A stretch of 8,048 nt of DNA from an uncultured Arenimonas sp. (GTDB lineage Bacteria > Pseudomonadota > Gammaproteobacteria > Xanthomonadales > Xanthomonadaceae). A program made the position numbers and the translations under genes. Every line of letters starts with the position of its first letter. The stretch's first letter is position 1. This document shows positions 1-6,700 of the stretch, piece by piece. The stretch lies in the NCBI GenBank assembly GCA_946885815.1, contig CAMPHE010000069.1, positions 1-8,048 on the forward strand, written 5' to 3'. The notes beneath the pieces are model-generated. The model was not told where the DNA came from, ran no database searches, and saw only the letters and a list, made by a program, of their open reading frames with translations.

Positions 1-264
1 AAGATGCTGGCGCTGGGCTTCCTGTTCGTGATCGGCGTGGTGCTGGTCGCCGACGGGTTCGGGCACCACATCCCGAAGGGCTACGTGTACGGCGCGATGG
101 CGTTCGCGCTGGCCATCGAGGTGCTCAACATCCGGATGCGGCGGCCGAAGACGCAGCCCGTGGACCTGCGCGAGCCCTACGAGCCGGCGCCCGAAGCCCG
201 CTGCCCGACGTGCGGTGCGCCGATCGCGGACGTCGGGCCGGGCGCCGGTCGCGTGCCGGATTGA
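1..264 (+). CDS. TerC-family integral membrane protein, C-terminal fragment (5' end outside window)
   Basis: The reading frame is open from the first base and ends at TGA 262-264; the 5' part lies outside the window. The visible 87 residues begin with the last hydrophobic segment (about residues 2-21, containing VADGFGHHIPKGY) and a second apolar stretch (VYGAMAFALAIEVLNIRMRR). This VADGFG-x-HIPKGY-...-E-x-LN-x-R signature is typical of the final helices of TerC-family membrane proteins, which are linked to tellurite resistance and, in some bacteria, to manganese or other metal export. After the usual short basic tail the protein continues for about 20 residues with a CPTCG motif (C68 and C71 counted from base 1), a single CxxC knuckle that could bind metal. 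The gene is tail-to-tail with the PD40 gene, leaving 3 bp between the stop codons. Family assignment is fairly secure; substrate is unknown. Confidence 0.85.
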   Translation, partial: KMLALGFLFVIGVVLVADGFGHHIPKGYVYGAMAFALAIEVLNIRMRRPKTQPVDLREPYEPAPEARCPTCGAPIADVGPGAGRVPD

Positions 265-267
265 GGG

Positions 268-1176
268 TCAGTCCAGCGCGGGCAGCGGCGTCACGTGGAA
301 GTCGCTGGTCGGCCCGCCTTCCTGTTTGGCGAAGAACAGCTGCTTCTTCTCCCACAGCACGGTCGGGTGGAATTCGTCGTTCCACGTGTTGACGCACGGG
401 CCGAGGTTCTTCGCCGGGCTCCACAGGCCGTCGCGCAGGTGCGAGGCGTACAGGTCGCCGAAGCCGTAGCCTTCGTCGGGCAGCGCATCGGGCAGGTCGA
501 GGCGGACGAACAGCATCGTGCGGCCGTCGGGCGAGATCTCGGGGTTGAATTCCCAGCGGTCGGGCGTGTCGATGCCGCCGGCGACGCGCGTCGCCGGCCC
601 GTAGCTGCCGTCGCTCTGGCGGCGGGCGACGAAGATGTCGACGTCCTCGGTCGGGATCGGCGCCTTGACGCGCGCGAAATACAGGTTGCCGGCGCGGTCC
701 ACGCTCGGATACAGCTCGTCGTAGCCGTCGATGCTCGGCGCGGCGATGTGTTCGGGCGTGCCCCAGCCCTGCGGGCCGCGGCGCACCTGCCACAGGTCCA
801 TGTCGCCCTTCGCCGCGCCGTGCACCGGACGCATGGACGAGAAGTAGAGCGTCTGCCCGTCGGGCGACACGAACGGGTCGAAATCGGCGTAGACGCCGGA
901 GAACGACACCAGTTCACCCGGCTGCCAGCCGGTCTGCGGATGCCACTGCGACGTGCGGATCTCCGAGCGTTCGCGCGTGCCGGGCCACCAGCCGACCGAC
1001 GTGGCCCAGTACGCGCGGGTCTGCGACGGCGTGAACGCGAGCCGCCATTCCCAATGGTCGCCCGTGGAAATCGCCCCGGGCGCGAACTTCGCGACGGCGG
1101 GGCAGGTGGTATCGGCCACGGCCGCCAGCGGCAGCAGCGCGGCGGCGAGGGCGGTGCACAGCAGGGTCGTTTTCAT
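268..1176 (-). CDS. Secreted PD40/TolB-like beta-propeller protein
   Basis: A 302-residue protein starting at the ATG complementary to 1174-1176. It has a clear signal peptide (MKTT, then a Leu/Ala-rich core, probable cleavage after A21 in AVA|DTT), so it should be periplasmic or extracellular; there is no lipobox. The mature part contains repeated WD40-like PD40 blades: DPFVSPDGQTLYFSS (100-114), ELYPSVDRAGNLYFAR (154-169), NPEISPDGRTMLFVR (211-225) and EFHPTVLWEKKQLFFAK (268-284), with a more divergent blade near residues 43-60. The [N/D]P-x-[I/V]SPDG-x-T-[L/M]-x-F motif is the hallmark of TolB-type propellers, which usually mediate protein or ligand binding. No catalytic motif is visible. 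Two mature cysteines (C25, C261) could form a disulfide closing the propeller. It is transcribed divergently from the LytS/LytTR pair and is a plausible but unproven target of it. The start is supported by a strong Shine-Dalgarno sequence. Confidence 0.9.
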   Translation of the reverse strand: MKTTLLCTALAAALLPLAAVADTTCPAVAKFAPGAISTGDHWEWRLAFTPSQTRAYWATSVGWWPGTRERSEIRTSQWHPQTGWQPGELVSFSGVYADFDPFVSPDGQTLYFSSMRPVHGAAKGDMDLWQVRRGPQGWGTPEHIAAPSIDGYDELYPSVDRAGNLYFARVKAPIPTEDVDIFVARRQSDGSYGPATRVAGGIDTPDRWEFNPEISPDGRTMLFVRLDLPDALPDEGYGFGDLYASHLRDGLWSPAKNLGPCVNTWNDEFHPTVLWEKKQLFFAKQEGGPTSDFHVTPLPALD

Positions 1177-1182
1177 CGCGTG

Positions 1183-1189
1183 TCTCCTC
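1183..1189 (-). promoter_or_regulatory. Shine-Dalgarno site of the PD40 gene
   Basis: On the minus strand GAGGAGA lies 6 nt before the ATG at 1176-1174. It fixes the start at the signal-peptide methionine, although the open frame extends much further upstream into the kinase gene. Confidence 0.85.
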
Positions 1190-1236
1190 GGTGGGTGGGC
1201 GCACCGTCGGCCGGCGCGCGGGCCGCGCGCAATCGG

Positions 1237-1272
1237 CGCGGGACCAATGCCGGGAATCGCGGGACGAACGCC
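1237..1272. repeat. Pair of 15-bp direct repeats, candidate LytTR-regulator binding site
   Basis: Two copies, CGCGGGACCAATGCC at 1237-1251 and CGCGGGACGAACGCC at 1258-1272, match at 13 of 15 positions and are 21 bp apart start to start, about two helical turns. On the minus strand the cores read GGCATTGGT and GGCGTTCGT. The second matches seven and the first six of nine positions of the published LytTR-type half-site [TA][AC][CA]GTTN[AG][TG], and the second resembles the AlgR core CCGTTCGTC at eight of nine positions. LytTR regulators typically bind two direct repeats about 21 bp apart. The promoter-proximal copy ends 9 nt before the candidate -35 of the kinase operon. Binding is inferred. 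Confidence 0.5.
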
Positions 1273-1281
1273 TTCCGGCGC

Positions 1282-1311
1282 TTGCGGGTGCCCGGGGCGC
1301 GGGCTTAGCGT
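1282..1311 (+). promoter_or_regulatory. Weak candidate promoter for the sensor kinase operon
   Basis: TTGCGG (1282-1287) and TAGCGT (1306-1311) are separated by 18 bp and could act as weak -35 and -10 elements. A start site about 7-10 nt after the -10 would fall at or next to the GTG/ATG at 1318-1323, giving a leaderless or nearly leaderless mRNA. This agrees with the lack of a Shine-Dalgarno sequence there. The -10 match is poor, as expected of an activator-dependent promoter, but chance is possible. Confidence 0.25.
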
Positions 1312-1320
1312 CGGCCCGTG

Positions 1321-2388
1321 ATGCGCGAACGACTCCTGCTGTGGACGACCGTCACCGCGTGGTGGCTGCTGATGGGCGGGGTGTGGATCACCCAGTACCT
1401 GACGATGGCCGCCGCGGAAGGGCAGGCCGTCGACGCGGCCCACGTCGCGACGATGCAGCTGGCCAGCGCGCTGCTGTGGGTGCCACTGACGATGGGGTTG
1501 CTGTGGATGGTGCGCCGGCGCCCGGTGCAGCGCGGCGACCTGCTGCCGGCGCTCGCGTGGCTCGCGCTCGGCGTCGCCGGCGTGGTGGTCGTGCGCGCGG
1601 CGGCGGTGGCCGCGTTCAACCCGTTCGTGCACTGGTATCCGGGCGCCGTGCCCGGCTGGCCGGAACTGCTGCGCGTCAGCGCGTTCAACAACGTGCCGAT
1701 GGCATGGATGATCGTCGGCGTGCTGCATGCGATCGTGTTCGCCGGCCGCGCGCGCCGCGCCGAGACGCGCGAGAAGCTGCTGCACCAGGCGCGGCTGCGC
1801 AGCCTCGCGGCGCAGCTGGAGCCGCACTTCCTGTTCAACGCGCTCAATTCCACCGCCGAACTGGTGCATCGCGATCCCGACGCCGCCGACCGGATGCTGG
1901 TGAACCTGGCCACGCTGCTGCGCACCAGCCTGGCGCGCGACGGCGGGCAGGAGGTGGCGCTGGCCGACGAGCTGGCGCTGCTGGACCACTACCTCGACAT
2001 CGAGAAGGTGCGGCTCGGGCCCCGGCTGCGCGTGGACTGGAACGTCGCCGCCGACGTGCTGCAGGCGCGCGTGCCGCCGCTGATCCTGCAGCCGCTGGTC
2101 GAGAACGCGGTGCGGCACGCGGTGGCGCGGCGCACGACGCCGGGGCTGATCCGCATCGTCGTGCAGCGCGCCGGCGACCGCCTGCTGCTGCAGGTGGCCG
2201 ACGACGGCTGCGCCGACGCGGCGCCGCGGCCGGCGGCGGCGGACGGCACCGGCATCGGCCTGCGCAACACGCGCGAGCGGCTGCAGGCGCTGTACGGCGC
2301 CGCGCATCGCTTCGATTTCGACGGCGAGTGCGGCGACGGCACCGCCGTGCGCATGGAAATCCCGTTCCGCACCGCGGTGGCGGCATGA
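1321..2388 (+). CDS. LytS/YehU-type membrane sensor histidine kinase
   Basis: A 355-residue kinase from ATG 1321; a GTG directly before it (1318) would add one residue. Four hydrophobic helices (about 5-27, 46-64, 76-97, 119-141) anchor it in the inner membrane with no sizeable extracytoplasmic sensor domain. The His_kinase domain follows, with the phospho-acceptor box QLEPHFLFN (165-173; H169). The HATPase domain shows the N-box LVENAVRHA (N262), the G1 motif DDG (294-296) and the G2 motif GIGL (311-314). This QxEPHFLFN form defines the LytS class that pairs with LytTR regulators, as in AlgZ/AlgR and YehU/YehT. Its stop overlaps the start of the response regulator gene (ATGA), so the two are translationally coupled. 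No Shine-Dalgarno is evident upstream. The signal it senses is unknown; family and role are secure. Confidence 0.93.
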   Translation: MRERLLLWTTVTAWWLLMGGVWITQYLTMAAAEGQAVDAAHVATMQLASALLWVPLTMGLLWMVRRRPVQRGDLLPALAWLALGVAGVVVVRAAAVAAFNPFVHWYPGAVPGWPELLRVSAFNNVPMAWMIVGVLHAIVFAGRARRAETREKLLHQARLRSLAAQLEPHFLFNALNSTAELVHRDPDAADRMLVNLATLLRTSLARDGGQEVALADELALLDHYLDIEKVRLGPRLRVDWNVAADVLQARVPPLILQPLVENAVRHAVARRTTPGLIRIVVQRAGDRLLLQVADDGCADAAPRPAAADGTGIGLRNTRERLQALYGAAHRFDFDGECGDGTAVRMEIPFRTAVAA

Positions 2389-3098
2389 GCGCGCGGCTGC
2401 GCGCGGTGATCGTCGACGACGAACCGCTGGCGCTGGCGCGGATGCGGCGGCTGATCGAGCGCGACGGCCGCGTCGACATCGTCGCCGAATGCGGCACCGG
2501 GGCCGACGCGATCGACGCGCTGCGGACCTACCGGCCCGACGTGGCGTTCCTCGACGTGCAGATGCCCGGCGCCGACGGCTTCCGCGTGCTCGCGCTCGCC
2601 GGCGCGGGCACGCGCGTGGTGTTCATCACCGCGCACGCCGAGCACGCGGTGCGCGCCTTCGACGCGCAGGCGGCCGACTACCTGCTCAAGCCGCTGTCGT
2701 ATCCGCGGCTGCGCGCCGCGATCGAGCGGTTGCAGCCGGCGGGCGAGGCGCCGTCGCCGAAATACGCCGTGCGCCTGACGGTGCAGGCCGGCGCGCGGCT
2801 GCGCGTGCTCGACGTCGGCGCCATCGACTGCCTCGTGGCGCAGGCGAACTACGTCGAGGTGGAGGCCGGCGACCAGCGCCACCGCGTGCGCGACACGCTG
2901 GCGGGGCTGGAGGCGCGCCTCGACCCCGAGGCGTTCGTGCGCATCCATCGCTCGCGCATCGTGCGCATCGCTGCGATCCGCGACCTGGAGCTGCTCGATT
3001 CCGGCGAGCTGCTGCTGCGGCTCGAGAGCGGCCGGCGGCTGTCGACCGGGCGGCGCTATCGCGAGCGGTTGCGGCAGGCGGTGGGGCTGGCCTCGTGA
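2385..3098 (+). CDS. LytTR-family response regulator
   Basis: A 237-residue regulator whose ATG overlaps the kinase stop codon in ATGA. The receiver domain (about 5-118) has the acidic pair D11/D12, phospho-acceptor D57 in VAFLDVQMPG, T82 in FITAH and K102 in LLKPLSYPRL, all the residues needed for aspartate phosphorylation. A LytTR DNA-binding domain occupies about 127-232, with the characteristic AIDCLVAQANYVEVE strand, LEARLDPEAFVRIHRSRIV and the C-terminal ...LSTGRRYRERLR segment. It should be phosphorylated by the upstream kinase and bind paired direct repeats; such a pair exists upstream of its own operon. A small intact two-component system. Its gene ends 4 bp from the end of the convergent Lrp-type gene. 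Confidence 0.94.
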   Translation: MSARLRAVIVDDEPLALARMRRLIERDGRVDIVAECGTGADAIDALRTYRPDVAFLDVQMPGADGFRVLALAGAGTRVVFITAHAEHAVRAFDAQAADYLLKPLSYPRLRAAIERLQPAGEAPSPKYAVRLTVQAGARLRVLDVGAIDCLVAQANYVEVEAGDQRHRVRDTLAGLEARLDPEAFVRIHRSRIVRIAAIRDLELLDSGELLLRLESGRRLSTGRRYRERLRQAVGLAS

Positions 3099-3107
3099 CG
3101 CGTCACG
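3094..3107. repeat. Perfect 14-bp palindrome spanning two convergent stop codons
   Basis: CGTGACGCGTCACG is a perfect palindrome. Its left half contains the TGA of the response regulator gene and its right half the TCA (TGA on the minus strand) of the Lrp-type gene. In RNA it would form a 5-bp stem with a CGCG loop, short and without a following U-run, so it is not a canonical terminator. It could be a weak bidirectional 3'-end structure or a protein-binding site. Confidence 0.6.
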
Positions 3108-3576
3108 GGACGATCGGGAAGGCGAGCGTCGCCTTCACCCGCTTCTTCACGAACATCGTCTCGTAGCGGCGCACGCCGGCGTTCTTCGCCAGCGTTTCGT
3201 CGGCGAAGCGGTTGAACTCGGCCATGTCGTGCGCCACCACCAGCAGCAGCAGGTCGAACGCGCCGCTGATCTCGAAGCACAGCTGCACGTGCGCGCTCGC
3301 GGCGAGTTCGCGCACGAGCTGGTCGGTTTCGTGGCGCGCATGCCGTTCGAGCTGCACGTGGACCACGGCGGACAGCAGGCAGCCGGCGGCTTCGGGACTG
3401 ATCTGGGCGCCTTCCGACACCACCAGCCCGTCGGTGCGGATGCGGCGCAGGCGGCGGGCGATCACCGACGACGAGCGGCCGACGCGTTCGGCGAGCTCGT
3501 CGCTCGTCTGCAGGTTGTTTTCCTGCAGCAGCGCGAGCAGCTGGCGGTCGATGCTGTCGATCTTGCGTCCGGCCAT
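3103..3576 (-). CDS. Lrp/AsnC-family transcriptional regulator
   Basis: A 157-residue protein, the usual length for this family, starting at the ATG complementary to 3574-3576. It opens with the typical IDSIDRQLLALLQENN helix, then the helix-turn-helix TSDELAERVGRSSSVIARRLRRI (about 24-46) and the linker DGLVVSEGAQISPEAAG. The RAM ligand-binding/oligomerisation domain covers about 67-145 and includes CFEISGAFDLLLLVV, the strand that corresponds to the tG-x-[Y/F]-D motif. Such regulators form dimers to octamers and respond to amino acids or related small molecules. The gene is divergent from the secreted protease, so local control of the protease, of itself, or both is plausible. The ribosome-binding site is weak (GACGAAAC directly before ATG). 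No specific ligand can be predicted. Confidence 0.93.
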   Translation of the reverse strand: MAGRKIDSIDRQLLALLQENNLQTSDELAERVGRSSSVIARRLRRIRTDGLVVSEGAQISPEAAGCLLSAVVHVQLERHARHETDQLVRELAASAHVQLCFEISGAFDLLLLVVAHDMAEFNRFADETLAKNAGVRRYETMFVKKRVKATLAFPIVP

Positions 3577-3605
3577 GTTTCGTCGCGCTTCGCCCAGGTC
3601 GGGCG

Positions 3606-3611
3606 ATTCTA
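3606..3611 (-). promoter_or_regulatory. Candidate -10 element of the Lrp-type gene
   Basis: On the minus strand TAGAAT matches the sigma-70 -10 consensus at five of six positions and stands out in this GC-rich spacer. It would place the transcript start about 22 nt before the ATG. A matching -35 at normal spacing is not evident. Confidence 0.4.
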
Positions 3612-3695
3612 TCGGTCGCGCGGTCGGCCCCGTGTCGGCGCATGCCAGAAAGGGGCAAAACCCCCGGCCCGTTTGCGTGCACCGCGCAACACGGG

Positions 3696-3701
3696 TGTGA
3701 C
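3696..3701 (+). promoter_or_regulatory. Candidate -35 / CRP-like half-site before the protease gene
   Basis: GTGACA inside TGTGACA matches the -35 consensus TTGACA at five of six positions, and TGTGA is a perfect left half of a CRP/Clp-type site. The right half (TCCGG six bases later) matches only its first two bases, and no good -10 follows at 16-18 bp. The assignment is tentative. Confidence 0.2.
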
Positions 3702-3741
3702 AGATTTCCGGCGCGGCGACTTTCGGCACGGGGACGAAACG

Positions 3742-6700
3742 ATGCGTGTAATGGCGATGACGCTGGCCATCGGGCTGGCGCTGGGACTGCCCGCGGCCAC
3801 CGAGGCCCGGCCCGCGCACGGCGACAACGCCACGCCCGGGAAGGCGCGCGCTCCGTCGCGCTGGATCATCGTGTTCGAGGAGCCGCCGGCCGCGGCGTTC
3901 CGCGGGTTCGCGCCGGATGCGCGCCGTCCGAAACTCTCCCCCACCAGCCCGGCCGCGACCGGCGCCCGCCGCTACGACGCCACGAGCGCCGCGGCGCGCG
4001 ATTACGTGCGCTACCTCGCCGACCTGCGCGCGACCCGGCTGTCCGACATCGCCGCGCGGCTCGGGCGCCCGGTGACGCCCGACTACGTCTACGCCCACGC
4101 CACCAACGGCGTCGCGCTGGTGCTGTCGCCGGCGGACGCCGCGGCGATCGCCGGCCTGCCCGGCGTGAAGTCGGTGAGCCCTGAATTCCATCGGTACCCG
4201 CAGACCAACACGAGCATGCCGTGGATCGGCGCGGACGACGTATGGAGCGGCGCCGTGCCCGGTGTCGCCGCGAACAAGGGCGCCGGCGTCGTCGTCGGCG
4301 TGATCGACGGCGGCATCAACCGTTTCCACACGGCGTTCTCGGGCGCCGGCATCGCCAACCCTCGCGCGCAGGTCTATGGCTGGTGCGCGGTGAGTCCCAC
4401 CGCGTGCAATTCGAAGCTGATCGGCCTGTGGAACTTCGTCGGCGCCGGCGACGGCATGGCCGAGCCGGTGGACGAGGACGGCCACGGCACGCATACGGCG
4501 TCGACCGCCGTGGGCAAGGCGTTCCTGTCGCTCAGCGGCGTCGCGCCGCACGCGAACCTGATCGCCTACAAGGCGTGCGGCGGCGGCACCTGTCCCGGCG
4601 CGGCGCTGGTCGGCGCGATCGACCAGGCGGTGGCCGACGGCGTCGACGTGATCAATTACTCGATCGGCTTCCAGCCGACCGACCCGTGGCTCGGCGTCCC
4701 CTCCGACGCGCTGTACGACGACGCCGAAGCGTTCCTCGCGGCCCGCGAGGCGGGCATCGTGATCGCCGTGGCGGCCGGCAACCAGGGGCCGGAGCCGGGT
4801 TCGCACACCAAGCCCGGCAACGCGCCGTGGGTCATCGGCGTCGCGAACGGCACCGACGACGATCCCGGCGCCCCGGGCCCGGACGTGCTGGTCCCGAGCA
4901 GCGGGCGCGGCCCGGTGGTGCCGTTCGGCGTCGTGAAGCCCGACGTCGCCGCCCCGGGCATCGGGATCGCCGCGGCGGGGATCAGCGGGCCGACCAGCAT
5001 CGCCGTGGCCGGCGGCACGTCGATGTCGTCGCCGCACGTCGCCGGCACCGCGGCGCTGGTGCTGTCGACGAACCCGGGCGCCACCGTCGACCAGGTCGTC
5101 TCGGCGATCACGCTGACCGCACGCAACGGCCTCACCACGGCACCGGGCGCGATCGCGTACCCGCACGAACAGGGCAACGGCATGATCGACGCCGCCAAGG
5201 CGGTGCGCGCCGGACTCTACCTGCCGATCGCCGACGACGCGTTCCGCGCCGCGTCGGCCGAACCGTTCGCGAGCGGGGCGTCGCCGCTGAACCTGCCGTC
5301 GTTCGGACACGGCGCCTGCTTCCGCGTCTGCACGATGACGCGCACGCTCGCGTCGATGCCCGGGGCGCCCGACGCGGACTACACGGTCGCCACCGCGACG
5401 ATGACGCCCGGCGCGACGATCGCCGCGACGCCGACGGTGTTTCCCGGCCGCGCCGGCGGCGCGACGTTGGCGGTCACCGTCGACGTCCGCGATCCGGCGC
5501 TGCTGGACACGTGGGTCTACGGCTGGGTGACGCTGGTCGATACTTCAGCCGAACCGCGTCCGTCGTTGCGGCTGCCGGTCGCCGTGTACGCGACGCCGTA
5601 TGCCGACGCCGCCACCGAGGCCGCGCTGGCCGGCATCACGCACGACGCCGCGGGCGAACGCGGGTTTTTCGACGTGGCCGTGGGTGGCACGGTGGAACTG
5701 CCCGACGCGCGCTTCGCCGTGACCGCGCTCGCGACGGCGGTCGACAGTGTCGAGGCCATCACGGTGGACGCGACGCCGCTCGACCCCTACGCCGGGCTCG
5801 AGGGCACCTATCGGCGGCTGATCACGGTGCCGGCCTCGGCCACTGCGACGAACTGGCGGATCGCCGTGTCGACACGCGCCGAAGGGACCGACATCGATCT
5901 CTACCTCGGCCACGACGCCGACGGCGACGGGCTGCCCGAAGCGGGCGAACTCGCTTGCATGTCGGCCACCCCGGGCGGGGACGAGGATTGCGTCGTCGAC
6001 GTGACGCATGCCGCGCCCACCACGTACTGGCTGGTGGCCCAGAACTACGACGGACCGGGGACCGGCGTCGCCGTCTCGAGCCACGCGCTCGGGCTCGACG
6101 CCGCCACCACGCCGGCGCTGACGGCGACCGGCCCGGGCCACGTGGCCGACGCGACACCGTTCCACGTGCGCGTGGCCTACGACGACCCGTCGATGCTGCC
6201 GGGCGAGCGCCGTGTCGGCCTGCTCTACCTGCAGCGGGCACCAGGCGAAACCGTCGTGTCGGTCCCGTTCGCGATCACGCGCACCGGCAGCGCGCCGTCC
6301 CCCTTCGGTCTCGCGCCGGGCGTCGCCCGCGCGGTGACGCTGCCGGCCGGCGCGGCGCACGAGCATCTTTACGTCGACCTGCCGCCGGGCACGACGCAGG
6401 CGACGTTCCGCACGCAGGGCACGGGCGGCGACGTGTCGCTGCATGCCGCGCATGTGGCGCTGCCGGCCGGTCCGGTGGTCGCGGCCGCGCCGCCGCGCGC
6501 CGCCGCCACGCATTCGCAGGCGGGCGCTGGCGCCGATCGCACGATCATCGTCGCGAACCCGGCCGCGGGCCGCTGGTACCTGACGCCGGTGAACGACGGG
6601 TCCAGCCCGGCGTCGATCGAGGTGAGCGCGACGATCGACAGCGTCGACGCGGTGCCGCCCCTGCGTCGCGGCTCGTACTACAACCCCGCGCGCGGCGGCC

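Larger units (their letters stand above)
1177..1320. promoter_or_regulatory. Divergent intergenic region between the PD40 gene and the sensor kinase operon
   Basis: This 144-bp spacer separates two start codons pointing away from each other, so it must carry the promoters of both transcripts. It contains the PD40 ribosome-binding site at the left end, a pair of imperfect direct repeats in the middle, and a weak promoter-like sequence at the right end. No convincing -10/-35 pair is visible for the PD40 direction. Confidence 0.75.
3577..3741. promoter_or_regulatory. Divergent intergenic region between the Lrp-type regulator and the protease
   Basis: This 165-bp spacer carries start signals in both directions. 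The octamer GACGAAAC precedes both start codons, giving an inverted pair (3577-3584 and 3733-3740) at the two ends. It also holds a -10-like element for the regulator, a TGTGA half-site at 3696-3700, and the short inverted run GGGG-CAAAA-CCCC (3652-3664). No strong -10 is visible for the protease. Confidence 0.7.

Noticed and set aside
1177..2307. Long upstream extension of the minus-strand PD40 frame through the kinase gene
   Set aside because: It is antisense to the well-supported kinase, has low-complexity Arg/His/Gln-rich sequence, and the signal peptide plus strong Shine-Dalgarno place the real start at 1176.
3652..3664. GGGG-CAAAA-CCCC inverted run in the lrp/protease spacer as a terminator
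   Set aside because: Only four base pairs, no U-run, and located between two divergent starts where a terminator has no obvious role.
3730..3741. GGGACGAA before the protease start as a third LytTR half-site
   Set aside because: It shares eight bases with the repeat at 1258-1272 but overlaps the ribosome-binding site, has no partner 21 bp away, and breaks the half-site pattern in its core.
3577..5310. Minus-strand frame continuing upstream of the Lrp-type gene into the protease
   Set aside because: Shadow of high GC content: Arg/Ala/Gly-rich with no motif, antisense to the catalytic domain; the true protein starts at MAGRKIDSIDRQLL.
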